Below, in pieces: positions 34,406-43,619 of a stretch of DNA of 64,000 bases. The DNA is taken from positions 62,001-126,000 of the forward strand of contig JBFWUW010000004.1 of NCBI GenBank assembly GCA_050247075.1, given 5' to 3'. A program made the translations under genes and the position numbers. Source of the DNA: JBFWUW01 sp050247075 (GTDB lineage: Bacteria > Planctomycetota > Planctomycetia > Pirellulales > JBFWUW01). Numbering within the stretch: position 1 is the first letter of the stretch; each line of letters starts with the position of its first letter. The notes beneath the pieces are model-generated. The model saw only the letters and a program-made list of their open reading frames with translations. It made no database searches and had not been told where the DNA came from.

Positions 34406-34586
34406 GACGGATTGTCTTTTGTTCGGGACCGGGCCAGAACCAAAGACAGCCAAAAGATAGGAAATAGGATACCGCTTTTTTGGCGGGCTGCCATCCCTGT
34501 TGGACGGTAAAAGCTGGCTCTGGCGGGGGAGATTTGCCTCGGTTGGCCTATTTTGGAGTGCCAGCAATAGCGCCAGGGGGATCCAC

Positions 34587-34623
34587 AAGAAAAGGCGGGT
34601 TCCTTCTGGGGAAGGAACCCGCC
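34587..34623 (-). terminator. Intrinsic terminator after the tatA genes
   Basis: A perfect 13-bp stem GGCGGGTTCCTTC/GAAGGAACCCGCC with a 4-base loop. On the minus strand it is followed by TTTTCTT. It lies 54 bp after the stop of the tatA gene ending at 34677 and ends that unit. Confidence 0.85.
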
Positions 34624-34676
34624 CTGGTTTTGGCGTTTGTTTACATCAACCTACCGCCCGGCGGGCGGCGGCTGCT

Positions 34677-35000
34677 TTAGCCAACGGTGGCCTGGTCTTG
34701 GGGGGCCGCCGTGGGTGGCTCGAACTTGGGGGCGGTAGCTTCGTCCCGGTCGTCGATGTCGCTAAAGCGGCTGCTGGACGAGGCGGTCGTCGAACGGGCC
34801 GGCGGGTTGGTCGCGCCGTACAGCTCGTCTTGAATGCCCGACACGCCCTTTTTGAATTCCATCAGACCCTTGCCTAGCGAACGGCCCACCTCGGGCAAGC
34901 GTTTGCCAAACAACAGTACGGCAATAATGCCGACGATTACCATCTCCATGGGACCAATGCCCATGAAAGCCAGCGGCAAATTTGTCATCAGGTGTGTCAT
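34677..35000 (-). CDS. TatA/TatB-like twin-arginine translocase subunit, paralogue 1
   Basis: A 107-aa protein with the TatA layout: short periplasmic start, membrane helix MGIGPMEMVIVGIIAVLLF, FGKRLPEVGRSLGKG hinge and amphipathic helix, then a low-complexity hydrophilic tail of about 55 residues. The membrane helix begins with the typical GIGPMEM. It starts as ATGA over the stop of the next tatA-like gene (34997-35161), so both are coupled. TatA forms the translocation pore with TatC; no tatC is in the window. Confidence 0.88.
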   Translation of the reverse strand: MTHLMTNLPLAFMGIGPMEMVIVGIIAVLLFGKRLPEVGRSLGKGLMEFKKGVSGIQDELYGATNPPARSTTASSSSRFSDIDDRDEATAPKFEPPTAAPQDQATVG

Positions 35001-35161
35001 TGGCGTGCCTCCTCAACCTTGGTTTCGATTCCGGTCATGCCATCCTTGAATTCGCGGAAACCTTGGCCCAGCCCGCGCATGGCGCTCGGCAAACGATTGC
35101 CGAACAGCACAACGGCCACCAAGCCCACAATCAACATCTCCATCGGTCCTAAACCAAACAT
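34997..35161 (-). CDS. TatA-like translocase subunit, paralogue 2 (54 aa)
   Basis: Found by translating the gap by hand; it is only 54 codons. It reads MFGLGPMEMLIVGLVAVVLF then GNRLPSAMRGLGQGFREF and a short charged end. It has the TatA membrane helix, the FGNRLP hinge and an amphipathic helix but almost no tail, like a minimal TatA/TatE. Its stop overlaps the start of the gene ending at 34677 as ATGA. It lies 104 bp downstream of the third paralogue. Confidence 0.85.
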   Translation of the reverse strand: MFGLGPMEMLIVGLVAVVLFGNRLPSAMRGLGQGFREFKDGMTGIETKVEEARQ

Positions 35162-35265
35162 TGCTCGGTCCTTTCCTCTAGGAAAGAAAGTACCGGCCCG
35201 TGACGCGGACAGGAGCCAACTGGTCTAAAAAAACGAAACGTGGGATACGAATCCCCGATCCCCCT

Positions 35266-35457
35266 TTACGGCTTGCGCTCGGAGGGCTCTTCCTTGTCGT
35301 CGTCGATACCTTGCAGCCCTTGCTTGAATTCGACCACGCCGCGGCCCAGCGAACGCATGACGCTGGGCAGGCGGTTGCCGAATAGCAACAGCACAATGCC
35401 GGCCACAATCATCAGCTCCATCGGTCCGATGCCCATGAAGGCGAACAGATTGCACAT
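35266..35457 (-). CDS. TatA-like translocase subunit, paralogue 3 (63 aa)
   Basis: A 63-aa protein from the ATG at 35457 (MCNLFAFMGIGPMELMIVAG); the open extension to 35619 has no protein character. GIVLLLFGNRLPSVMRSLGRG and FKQGLQGIDDDKEE give the membrane helix, hinge, amphipathic helix and acidic tail of TatA. It is the first of three tandem paralogues on the minus strand. The 365-bp gap upstream (35458-35822) shows no gene or repeat that I can support. Confidence 0.87.
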   Translation of the reverse strand: MCNLFAFMGIGPMELMIVAGIVLLLFGNRLPSVMRSLGRGVVEFKQGLQGIDDDKEEPSERKP

Positions 35458-35822
35458 GGCAGAGGCTTTACAAGAGAGGCAGGCGGGAGCGTTAGCCCCC
35501 ATGAACGAAGAACAACTCCTGGGAAGAGCCGTGGCAAACGGGGCGCTGCCGGGTAAGGTAGCTGGCGGGCCTTGTAGGGGATCCCCCGTTTGCCGTGCGG
35601 GCACAAGCAAACCGCGCAAGTACGCAGGTTGCTTGCTCCCTTCATTTTATCGACGGGGAATCGACTGTCAAACCAGGAACTGGCCGACAAGCTGCTTTTT
35701 CCGGGGGTGCGGCCCTACAGATGGAACGCGGATTGTCGCCGTCAGAGACGGCTCCTACAGTCCATTCGGCCGAAATTATCTGGTAGTAGCCGTTCCGAAG
35801 GCGACAATTACGCCTGTACCGG

Positions 35823-37943
35823 CTACTCCAACGGCGCGTGGGGCGATTGCGAATAGAGGGGCAGGTAGCGGTAGTAGACTTCCAGACAGAGGGCACCCAT
35901 GGCCGTACTGTAGATGCGTCCACCGTGTTTGCCGTACAAGGGATCGGGATCCCAACTGCCGCTCTCTTCGCCTTCCGTCCGCTGTAGCCGCAGCAGCGTG
36001 CGCTTGAGGGCCTTGTTCCAGGTTTGCCAATGTTCGCCTTGCAGATGGAACGTGGCCAGGGTGCCGTAATACCAGTAGTAGAAGTTGGCGGTGCTTTCGC
36101 CGGGCAGCTCTCGCATGATGTAGTCGCCCGCTTCGTCGCTGGCCGGATTGGAGCGGTCCATTCCCAGGAACTGGCGGCAGACGAGCGCTTCGGCCGTCAT
36201 GGTCGGCGTGACTTTTTCATTGGGACGGTAGCTGGCCAATCCCCCGTGCCTGCCAGACGCCACGGATTTGATAAACCGCACCATCCCCTCGCGCGACTTG
36301 GCGGGGACATCAATTCCGCCCAGTTCGGCACTCTTTAAGGCCATGAGTTGCCAACCGAGCTGGCTGGTGTCTCCCTGCGGATCGCCCGCCTTGTAGCGCC
36401 AGCCGCCGTTGCTGGGGTGCTGGGCCGAGAGCGAAAAGGCCACGGCCCTTCGAACCGGCCGGGCCAGCCGCGGATCTTGCGTCATGCCGTAGGCTTCGCT
36501 GAGTGCGAACGAACTCATACCGTGGCAATACATAAAGGCGTAGGTCGCCGCGCCGCCCCCCAGGTTGCCGTCGCGGCCTTGCGATTGAATCAAGAAGCTG
36601 AGGCCATCGCGAACCGTTTCTTGATATTCACCCGACATGTGCGTGTGGCCCGCCCCCAAGAAAGCCAACAGCGCCAAGCCGGTCACGGCGTTGTCGGCAT
36701 CGGCGCCGGCTCCCTTGCGGTCGCGGCCTTCGACCTTGCCCTCGCGGCCGGCTCCAAACTGGTCGGCGTCCCAGCGGCCATCGTCGCTTTGCACGCTAGC
36801 CAGCCAGGCCAAGGCGGCTTGCACGGCCCCTTCGGTGCGGGTGTCGCCGCCACGCGCGGCTGTCACGGCCTGCCGGTTCGGAGCGGTTCTGGCTTGATAA
36901 AGCTCTGGCGGGGAATGTCCCTCTTCCGCCTGGGCGCGTTGGCCGACCGTGGCCAGGCTAGGTGGAGCAGTACTGGCGACTACCTCGCCCGCCACACCGC
37001 TGCCGTCAATGAGCGACTGCACGGCCTGCCCGCCCGCCGCCGAGGTTGACCGCCCGCTGTTGGTGTTGGACATTTCCGCCGCGTCCGCTGCTTCCTCGCC
37101 CAGCGCATCGGTGGTATTGGCATCATCGGCTGCCGGGCTGGTGGCGCGGCCCGCGCGATCGGTGAGGGCCAGCAGCGCTGGGGCGGGCGTATCGACCGCG
37201 AGAACATCAGCCAACTGGGGAGGCAACGTTGGCTGTTCGAGCAGCTTTGACGGCACGCCCTGGCGGTTGACCTTGCGGCTTTCGGGCTTGGGCGTGACTT
37301 CGACCATGGTGGCGTTGGGGGCCAGTTCTGGCTGGCGCGGCGCGGCGGCCGATTTCTCTGGGCGGCGCATGGCGGCGGGGGCGTCGATGCTCTCGGTGGC
37401 TTCGGCGGCTTGCGTGGGGCGCACGGCCGCGGCGGCGGCGATCTTGGCTGGCTGTGGAGAAGCGAACTCGGTGAACCTGGCCCGCGGCAGGCTGGCTTCG
37501 GCAGCCACGGCCTGGGCGTCGTCCGCGGGCATGCGCTCGACTTTGTTTTCCGACGGAACCAGCGGCTGGTCCAGTTCGGCCGCCTCGGGCGTGGGAACGG
37601 AACTGTCGGCGAATTTTTCCCACGGCTGGTCGGGCCGTTCTTCTTCTCCGGCACCGGGCTGCTCCTCGCCGATGTCCTCGATCGTGGCGACGGTCATCAC
37701 GGTCTCTTGCGGAGGGCCGGTAATGATGGAGTCGATCCGCACCGTGCCGGCGTAGCCCGCCAGCAACACGTGGGCCAGCACCGAGAGCATGGCGCATTTG
37801 CGCAGCGGCTTCGATTGGCCGAACCGCGTGACCATCAGCATTAGCAGGCTGCCCGTGACCATGCCGAACCCTCCCCACACGATCGACCGCAGCATTTGCG
37901 GATCGTTGAGCAGCGTCAGGATTTGATCGAGGCGAAGTGCCAT
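35823..37943 (-). CDS. Membrane-anchored protein with terpenoid-cyclase-like (squalene-hopene cyclase/prenyltransferase) repeats
   Basis: A 706-aa protein. Two N-terminal membrane helices (IVWGGFGMVTGSLLMLMV, MLSVLAHVLLAGYAGTV) lead into about 280 residues rich in Pro, Ala and Glu. The C-terminal half has alpha/alpha-barrel repeats with WLASVQSDDGRWDADQF, GGWRYKAGDPQGDTSQLGWQ and GRIYSTAMGALCLEVYYRY, the repeat style of squalene-cyclase and prenyltransferase-like domains. No DXDD motif is seen, so it is probably not a cyclase. It is the last gene of a TPR-ExbB-ExbD operon, 7 bp after exbD, and may be energised by it. Confidence 0.85.
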   Translation of the reverse strand: MALRLDQILTLLNDPQMLRSIVWGGFGMVTGSLLMLMVTRFGQSKPLRKCAMLSVLAHVLLAGYAGTVRIDSIITGPPQETVMTVATIEDIGEEQPGAGEEERPDQPWEKFADSSVPTPEAAELDQPLVPSENKVERMPADDAQAVAAEASLPRARFTEFASPQPAKIAAAAAVRPTQAAEATESIDAPAAMRRPEKSAAAPRQPELAPNATMVEVTPKPESRKVNRQGVPSKLLEQPTLPPQLADVLAVDTPAPALLALTDRAGRATSPAADDANTTDALGEEAADAAEMSNTNSGRSTSAAGGQAVQSLIDGSGVAGEVVASTAPPSLATVGQRAQAEEGHSPPELYQARTAPNRQAVTAARGGDTRTEGAVQAALAWLASVQSDDGRWDADQFGAGREGKVEGRDRKGAGADADNAVTGLALLAFLGAGHTHMSGEYQETVRDGLSFLIQSQGRDGNLGGGAATYAFMYCHGMSSFALSEAYGMTQDPRLARPVRRAVAFSLSAQHPSNGGWRYKAGDPQGDTSQLGWQLMALKSAELGGIDVPAKSREGMVRFIKSVASGRHGGLASYRPNEKVTPTMTAEALVCRQFLGMDRSNPASDEAGDYIMRELPGESTANFYYWYYGTLATFHLQGEHWQTWNKALKRTLLRLQRTEGEESGSWDPDPLYGKHGGRIYSTAMGALCLEVYYRYLPLYSQSPHAPLE

Positions 37944-37950
37944 GCGGAGG

Positions 37951-38373
37951 CTACTCGGACTGGGAGAGTCTTACGGAAATCGCTAATTCGCCGATGCCGG
38001 CCTGCTTGCAAGCGTTTAGTACCTCGGCCACGCGTTGAAAGCGGCCATCGCCATCTCCGCGGACAATCACGCCCAGGTCGGGGTAGCCCCGATGGGCCGC
38101 CGCCAGTCGGTTGGTCAACTCCTCTAGCGTAACATCCTCGCTGTCCAAGGTCAGGCGGCCGTCGCGAAAGACGTTGACTTCGCGTTTGCTGGGGGCCGCG
38201 GTCAGCGCACCGGCGTTGCTCACCAGCGGAACCTGCAAGTCGATACTACGCTCGGCGTCGTCCTGGGAAAACTCCGTGGCGGTCAAAAAAAAGATCAGCA
38301 GTAAAAAGACCACGTCCATCATCGACGTCAAATTCAACGAGGGCGGGTCGTCGAGATGGGTCTTGATGGGCAT
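37951..38373 (-). CDS. exbD: ExbD/TolR-family proton-channel subunit
   Basis: A 140-aa protein with a cytoplasmic start, one membrane helix containing the key acid (LTSMMDVVFLLLIFFLTATE) and a periplasmic domain ending in QAGIGELAISV. Asp in SMMDVVFLLL is the conserved proton-pathway residue. It pairs with the ExbB-like protein encoded upstream. Downstream partner is the terpenoid-cyclase-like protein. It converts proton motive force into work on periplasmic partners. Confidence 0.92.
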   Translation of the reverse strand: MPIKTHLDDPPSLNLTSMMDVVFLLLIFFLTATEFSQDDAERSIDLQVPLVSNAGALTAAPSKREVNVFRDGRLTLDSEDVTLEELTNRLAAAHRGYPDLGVIVRGDGDGRFQRVAEVLNACKQAGIGELAISVRLSQSE

Positions 38374-38429
38374 GGCGAAGGATTGATTGAGTATCGTCGT
38401 GGCGGATTATTGGGTTGGTTCCGGGGAAT

Positions 38430-38479
38430 CGGCGATGGAATCGCCTCCTACAGGCTCGGCGTTGGAAACGCCTCCTACA
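38430..38479. repeat. Two inverted copies of the CGCCTCCTAC repeat
   Basis: GGCGATGGAATCGCCTCCTA and GGCGTTGGAAACGCCTCCTA sit side by side between the exbB and exbD genes. Each contains a small stem (GGCGAT/ATCGCC and GGCGTT/AACGCC). They are reverse-complement copies of the repeats at 7442 and 18418. Confidence 0.75.
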
Positions 38480-38480
38480 A

Positions 38481-39365
38481 TTAGGTCACATTGGGCGCGG
38501 CTGGCTCGCGTTTGCGGGTGCGGGGACCGCGGGAGGCCGCGATTTCCCCCAGGCCGTCGCTGGAAATTAGTTTAACGGCGTCCTGGCCGATGGCGTCGAT
38601 CTCGATCAGCAATTGATCGACCTTGGCGACAAAGACCCAATAGGCGATGAGCGCGGGTATGGCCACCGCCAGCCCGGCCGCAGTGGTTAGCAAGGCTTCC
38701 GAAATGCCGCTGGCCACCACATTCACGCGGCCCATGCTGTTGGCCTCGGCCACGGCATTGAAGGCTTTAATCATGCCGAACACCGTCCCCAACAGGCCCA
38801 GCAAAGGGCTGATCGTGGAGACGCCATTGAACACGCGCAGGTAGCTGCGCAATCCGTTGGCCGCGCGCTCGCCGGCATCCAACACGGCCTGCTCGACTTC
38901 GACCGCGGGACGCCCCCATTTCTCCGCGGCACCAGCCAGCACCCTGGCGATGGGGCTGCCGTTTTGCTCGCACAGCGAGAGCGCCTCGGCCCGGTCGAGC
39001 TGTCCCTCGCGAAGTTGGTGAAAGAACCGTTTCACAAACGGCTTGGGGATCACCCGGCTGCGGCGCAGGCTAATCATCCGTTCAAACACGAACACCAACG
39101 TAATGACGGAGCAGAGGACGATGGGCCAGATCAGCAGACCCGCTTTCCGCACCACATGCAGGACATCGAACGTGGGGATCAGCCCGCCGTCGGCTGCTTG
39201 CAGTGCTGGCAGCGATGCCTCGGCGGAGCCATCGTCAAACGGGACGTCGCTATCTTGGGCGCGGGCCTGCATCGCCAGGACCAGTGCTAGCAACAACATC
39301 AGGCCCAAGCCCGCCAATGGGCCTAGCATGGCCAAGCGGTTGCGTTTTTTACGTGCGGCAATCAT
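38481..39365 (-). CDS. exbB: ExbB/TolQ/MotA-family proton channel protein
   Basis: A 294-aa protein. A signal-like helix (LAMLGPLAGLGLMLLLALVL) precedes an acidic linker, then the family core: VLCSVITLVFVFERMISLRR, GVSTISPLLGLLGTVFGMIKAF, EALLTTAAGLAVAIPALIAY. These three helices and GLLGTVFGMI are diagnostic of TolQ/ExbB. It forms the pentameric channel of the complex with ExbD. It is 107 bp upstream of exbD with a repeat between, and downstream of the 1003-aa TPR protein. Confidence 0.93.
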   Translation of the reverse strand: MIAARKKRNRLAMLGPLAGLGLMLLLALVLAMQARAQDSDVPFDDGSAEASLPALQAADGGLIPTFDVLHVVRKAGLLIWPIVLCSVITLVFVFERMISLRRSRVIPKPFVKRFFHQLREGQLDRAEALSLCEQNGSPIARVLAGAAEKWGRPAVEVEQAVLDAGERAANGLRSYLRVFNGVSTISPLLGLLGTVFGMIKAFNAVAEANSMGRVNVVASGISEALLTTAAGLAVAIPALIAYWVFVAKVDQLLIEIDAIGQDAVKLISSDGLGEIAASRGPRTRKREPAAPNVT

Positions 39366-39517
39366 TTCGGTTCTCTGTCTGTTGCCAGGCCATTAAAAAA
39401 GGGGCGAATCGCCGCCCAAGCGGCCGTTGCACCGCCCCTAACTATTCTTCGGCGAATCGTTGCACTGTTCGTTGCCATACATGGCCATCTGGTCACGAAG
39501 AAAGTGATTTCCCCTTG

Positions 39518-42500
39518 TTATTTTTTGCCATTGGACCGCTCGCGGGCGATTCGCAGCCGCTGGCGGCTATCTTCATGGACCGGCGCATCGGGGTATTCCT
39601 TGACGATCCGCTGGTAGAGTTCAGCCGCTTGTTTCCATTCGCCCAATTGCTCGTGGCACTTTCCCGCCTCCAGCAAGGCCGCGGCTTGCCAAGTGGGGTA
39701 GTCGTACAGAATCTCTAGCCGCAAAAACTCGCGCAACGCCGTGGCATGGTTTTTTTGATGAAAGTATGTTTCGCCAATCATCCATTGGGCCATGGCGGCC
39801 GTCTCGGTGCCGTGTCCCATCTCCGACTCGGTAACGCGGCGATATGCCTCGCGGGCGCTGTCGAACTCGGCCTGGCTGGCCAAGCAGCGACCCAGTACGT
39901 AATCGACCTCGTGCCGTTGCTCGAACTCCGGCAGATCGCGGGCCAATTGCAGCGCCAGTTTTTTGGCTTCGGCAAACTTTTTGAGATGCACCAGCGATTG
40001 CGCCTGCCGCAAGGCTACCATGGGCACCCAGTCGTCGGCCTGCCCTTGCACGCGCGGCGCAAGCTGGGCCATGATCCGCGCGGCTTCGGCATGGTTGCCT
40101 TGCTTCCAGGCCGATTCGCCTAGCAAGTACTCGGCCCGATGCACCAGCGGGCTTTCGGCATGTTTTTCCACCAGCTTTTTCAACGGCTGTTCCATGGCCG
40201 CGTACTGCTGGCGCGAGAAGGCAATCTGCCCCTGCAAATAGAGGGCAAAGGCTTCAATCTCGGCCGGCGGATTGGCTGGCAACAATTCCAGGAGCAGGGC
40301 CACGGCCCGGTCGGGCTGATTGAGTTGCCAGGCCCGCTCGGCCAGGCGATAAACCGCATCGGCCCAAATCTTGCTCTTGGGATATTCGGCGCGAATCTTC
40401 TCAAACACACCGTCGGAGTCGTCGCCGCGATCCATCTGCCGCAAGACCCAAGCCCATTCGTACAGCGCCAAATCGCGGTCGGCCGCTTGGGGAAAATCCG
40501 CCGCCAACCGCCGATAGGCCGCATCGGCCGCTGCCAATTGATTCGACCGCGTCTGGAGCCGGCCGATGGAACGCAATGACAACGCCACGTTGCCAGTAGC
40601 GGCATATTTGTCCACGACCAATTGATAGGCGGGCAGGGCTGCCTCGGGCTGGTCCAGTTTTTCGAGTGCTTGCCCGCGCATCAACGCGGCCTCCGCGGCC
40701 AAGGCGTCGTCTGGAAATCTGGCCAACAGCTTGCCAAAGGTCTCAGCGGCCTCCGCAAGTTTGTCGGTCTGGAATTGGGTCCAAGCCAGTCCCGACAGCC
40801 CTGGCGCCGCCAGATCGGCCGGTACTCCGTCGGCTGTTAGCCCTGAAAATAGTTCAGCCGACCAGGCGTGTTCACCCGCGGCAAAGGCCGACTCGGCCAG
40901 GCTCTTCGTCGTGGGAAGGAGCAGATCGGCCGCCGGCTGGCGGGCCGTTAGCTCGCGAAAGGCCGCTTGGGCCTTGTCGAAATCCTTGCCTTGCGCGTGG
41001 CAGATCGACAATTGCGCCAGGCACTTGGCGGCCAACGGGCCGTCGGGCTGTTGTTTCAGGCAAGCCTCCAGCGGCGGCACCGCTTCGGCAAACTGCTTAA
41101 GGCCTATCAGGCATGTGCCGAGTGAATTGCTTGCCTGGGCTCGCCATTCGTCCGGCGCGTGGGCGATGGCGGACCGCAGCGCCGGCACGGCGTCTTCAAA
41201 ACGCTGTTGGCCCATGTAGGCCGCCGCCAGCAGATACAAATCGAGCGGCGCAGGGTTGTCTTTGTTCGCAGCCAGAATCGGCTTTAGGATCTCTTCCGCC
41301 TCGGCGAATTTTTGCCGCGCGGTTAGCGAACGGACTTGCGTTCGGGCCAGATCGGTTCGCAGGGGGCTTTGCGGGTATTGCTCGGCCTGTCGAGCGGCCA
41401 GTTTGTCGATCGACTCGTGATCGCCCGCTGCCAGCGCCAACTGGGCACGGGCCAGCAACGCTTCGTCCCCGAGGGCATGGCCCGGCCACTCGGCCAGAAC
41501 GTGATCAAAGCGTGCCGCCGCGCCGGCCGTGTCGCCGGCCCGCAAAAGGGCATCACCCGTATGAAAGGCCACTGCGGGAGCAAGTTCGTGGCTCGAGTCG
41601 ATCTGTAGCTTGCTAAGCGTTTCGGCGGCGTCTTCCCATTGCTGTTGCGCCTTTTGCGTCAGCCCCAACCAATAGGCCGCTTCGATGCCGACATCGGGCA
41701 AAGTTCGCAGCTTGTCGAAGACTGGGCCAGCCTGATCGTATTGGCCCAATTGAAACAAGGCCCAACCGCGCCCCAGTTGTGCCCGTGGCAACAGCGGACT
41801 GTCGGCGAACCTGTTCGCAAAGTCGTCAAAGGCCTTGACCGCCTCGGCATGTTGCCCTTGCGCATAGGCCAACGCCCCCAGCCGAAACTGCGCGTCGTCG
41901 GCCAACGGGTTGTCAGCCTTGCCAGCCAGCGCCAGGTAGTATTTGCCGGCTTGGTCGGTATCACCGAGCTTTTCCAACGAGCGGGCCAGCCCAAAGCGGC
42001 AATCGTCTTGCATTTGGCCTTGGGGGAATTGTTCCAGTCCTTGCTCAAACAACTTTCTGGCGGCGGCGGCATCTTCGGCCGCCAGGACAATCTCGCCCAG
42101 ATAGGGCAAGGCGTAGGCGTTCAATTTGTCGTCGGGATACTTGTCGCGAAAGGCTTTCAGTTCTGGCCCGGCGGCTGCGAAGTCGTCGAGCAGATAGCTC
42201 GATTCACCCACGCGGAACAAGGCCTGCCGCGAATAGCGGTGGTCGGGATACTTCTCCAGAAAGTCGCGAAAATGCTGGCGCGATTCCTCGACTTGCCCCA
42301 ACTGCACCAGTGCCTCGGCCAGCAAGAAGCGGCCATCGACCGCCTTGGAGTGCTGGGGGAACTTTTCCAGGAAGGATGTAAACTCCTCGCTGGCCAATTT
42401 CCACTTGGCCCGCTTGTAGTGCGCGGCGGCAACCGTAAACGAGTCATCTCCCGGCTCTGCCCTAGCCGCCAGCGGCCCGCCCAACCCCAGCAGGGCGGCG

Positions 42501-42529
42501 AGCAACAAGATTCTTCGGACCATGATCAT
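39518..42529 (-). CDS. Large TPR-repeat secreted protein
   Basis: A 1003-aa protein from the ATG at 42529 (IMVRRILLLAALLGLGGPLA signal peptide, cleavage near ARAEPG); the open extension to 42625 is not protein-like. It is almost all tetratricopeptide repeats, at least 15 visible, with hallmark pairs such as AQFRLGALAYAQGQHAEAV and RAEYLLGESAWKQGNHAEA. It belongs to the YbgF/CpoB-like periplasmic TPR class. Leading gene of a unit with ExbB, ExbD and the cyclase-like protein; likely a periplasmic scaffold for that complex. Confidence 0.85.
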   Translation of the reverse strand: MIMVRRILLLAALLGLGGPLAARAEPGDDSFTVAAAHYKRAKWKLASEEFTSFLEKFPQHSKAVDGRFLLAEALVQLGQVEESRQHFRDFLEKYPDHRYSRQALFRVGESSYLLDDFAAAGPELKAFRDKYPDDKLNAYALPYLGEIVLAAEDAAAARKLFEQGLEQFPQGQMQDDCRFGLARSLEKLGDTDQAGKYYLALAGKADNPLADDAQFRLGALAYAQGQHAEAVKAFDDFANRFADSPLLPRAQLGRGWALFQLGQYDQAGPVFDKLRTLPDVGIEAAYWLGLTQKAQQQWEDAAETLSKLQIDSSHELAPAVAFHTGDALLRAGDTAGAAARFDHVLAEWPGHALGDEALLARAQLALAAGDHESIDKLAARQAEQYPQSPLRTDLARTQVRSLTARQKFAEAEEILKPILAANKDNPAPLDLYLLAAAYMGQQRFEDAVPALRSAIAHAPDEWRAQASNSLGTCLIGLKQFAEAVPPLEACLKQQPDGPLAAKCLAQLSICHAQGKDFDKAQAAFRELTARQPAADLLLPTTKSLAESAFAAGEHAWSAELFSGLTADGVPADLAAPGLSGLAWTQFQTDKLAEAAETFGKLLARFPDDALAAEAALMRGQALEKLDQPEAALPAYQLVVDKYAATGNVALSLRSIGRLQTRSNQLAAADAAYRRLAADFPQAADRDLALYEWAWVLRQMDRGDDSDGVFEKIRAEYPKSKIWADAVYRLAERAWQLNQPDRAVALLLELLPANPPAEIEAFALYLQGQIAFSRQQYAAMEQPLKKLVEKHAESPLVHRAEYLLGESAWKQGNHAEAARIMAQLAPRVQGQADDWVPMVALRQAQSLVHLKKFAEAKKLALQLARDLPEFEQRHEVDYVLGRCLASQAEFDSAREAYRRVTESEMGHGTETAAMAQWMIGETYFHQKNHATALREFLRLEILYDYPTWQAAALLEAGKCHEQLGEWKQAAELYQRIVKEYPDAPVHEDSRQRLRIARERSNGKK

Positions 42530-42758
42530 GGGGCAGTGGGTTCGTGGGCGAACTCCACCCAAGCCTAGCGCTGCCAGCGCGGAGTGCATTTCACTATCGT
42601 ATCGCCGTGGGCCGGTTTGGGACAAGCCAACTACCGTGGAAGGCAGCCAGCATCGCTAGCGTTAACTCCTTGCTGCGGTTTACCATAGCACGCGCGGGTA
42701 AGCGGCGCAATCAACGGTCCCGGCGTGCCGGAATCTTGGTTGCGGGGAACGCATAAAC

Positions 42759-42813
42759 GGCCTGGAGTTCTGACTTTCTCCCAAAAACCAGGAGAAAATC
42801 AGACCGCCAGGCC
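42759..42813. other. Imperfect long hairpin
   Basis: GGCCTGG...TCTGACTTTCTCC pairs with GGAGAAAATCAGA...CCAGGCC around a short loop, with one mismatch and a small bulge. It lies in the 374-bp gap between the TPR gene and the lipoprotein gene, downstream of the latter's stop on the minus strand. It lacks a long T-run; it could be a weak terminator or an RNA structure. Nothing else is visible in this gap. Confidence 0.5.
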
Positions 42814-42903
42814 GCTGGTGGCCGGTTGACGACGGAGCGGGCCTGGCGAACTCCTCGCCTCGCACCAACTCCGCCGTCGTGATTCAGGCGTTGCCGCGGA
42901 ACG

Positions 42904-43485
42904 CTACTGCAAGGGGATGTCCCCTTCGTCAACGTTGCCCACCATGTGCAGGTGGTTGTGGTCGATGTAGATCACTTCGCGCGAGTCTTCATCAACCGTG
43001 GTATACGGAATGGGCCAGCCCACCCGCGTGATCTCGGTGTAGTAAATGGTGCATTTGTAGTGGGCGTGATGCAACTGGGCCGGGCCGATCAGCGGATAAA
43101 CGCGTGGCGGATCAACGTAGTCGGCGATTGGCTCGATCGTCATGCGGACATTGTTGCGCTGCCGCTCGTGGCCGAAGGGAATTCCCCCTTCGATCGTGGG
43201 CATGGCGCGGATGACTTCGTCGGGGCTAGGAGGATCCAAGGCCACGGCCGGCCCGCCCGAGGTCAACGGGCCCAAAATCGGCACGCGTTCGTAGCGCTCT
43301 TGTTCCCAGTAGCGGTCTTCTTGCTGCTTCTGGAAGTAAGGGCTGAGTGGAATCGGAAAGCTGAGCAAACCGATGCTCGGTCCGGTCGCCGTGACTGGGG
43401 CACCTAGCCAACCGCAGCCGCTAAACGGGACGAAACATCCCAGCACGAGAGCGTACAAGAGCCAGGAAGCTTTTTTTACCGACAT
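42904..43485 (-). CDS. Lipoprotein of unknown function
   Basis: A 193-aa protein from the ATG at 43485 (MSVKKASWLLYALVLGCFVP), chosen over the open extension to 43545. A lipobox-like FSGCG near residue 25 predicts lipid attachment. The rest has no recognised motif; segments are FPIPLSPYFQKQQEDRYWEQ, PSPDEVIRAMPTIEGGIPFG and HAHYKCTIYYTEITR. It ends DHNHLHMVGNVDEGDIPLQ. It is 134 bp downstream of the MscS gene on the same strand. Probably an envelope protein; function unknown. Confidence 0.72.
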   Translation of the reverse strand: MSVKKASWLLYALVLGCFVPFSGCGWLGAPVTATGPSIGLLSFPIPLSPYFQKQQEDRYWEQERYERVPILGPLTSGGPAVALDPPSPDEVIRAMPTIEGGIPFGHERQRNNVRMTIEPIADYVDPPRVYPLIGPAQLHHAHYKCTIYYTEITRVGWPIPYTTVDEDSREVIYIDHNHLHMVGNVDEGDIPLQ

Positions 43486-43619
43486 GGCTGGAAGCCCTCG
43501 TCGTTGAGTAGCGAAAGTAAACCCGACCTTCCAAAGCCCGACCATTTCGGGCGCTGCAAATCCATTCGGGTTCGCACAGCCCTAGTTATCGTGATAATCG
43601 GGGTGGAACTTGCGGGTTT

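Noticed and set aside
34130..34588. 152-aa minus-strand frame across the tRNA
   Set aside because: It runs through tRNA-Val, which has a complete cloverleaf.
42759..42813. Hairpin as a riboswitch
   Set aside because: It follows rather than precedes a gene and has no aptamer-like secondary features that I can recognise.
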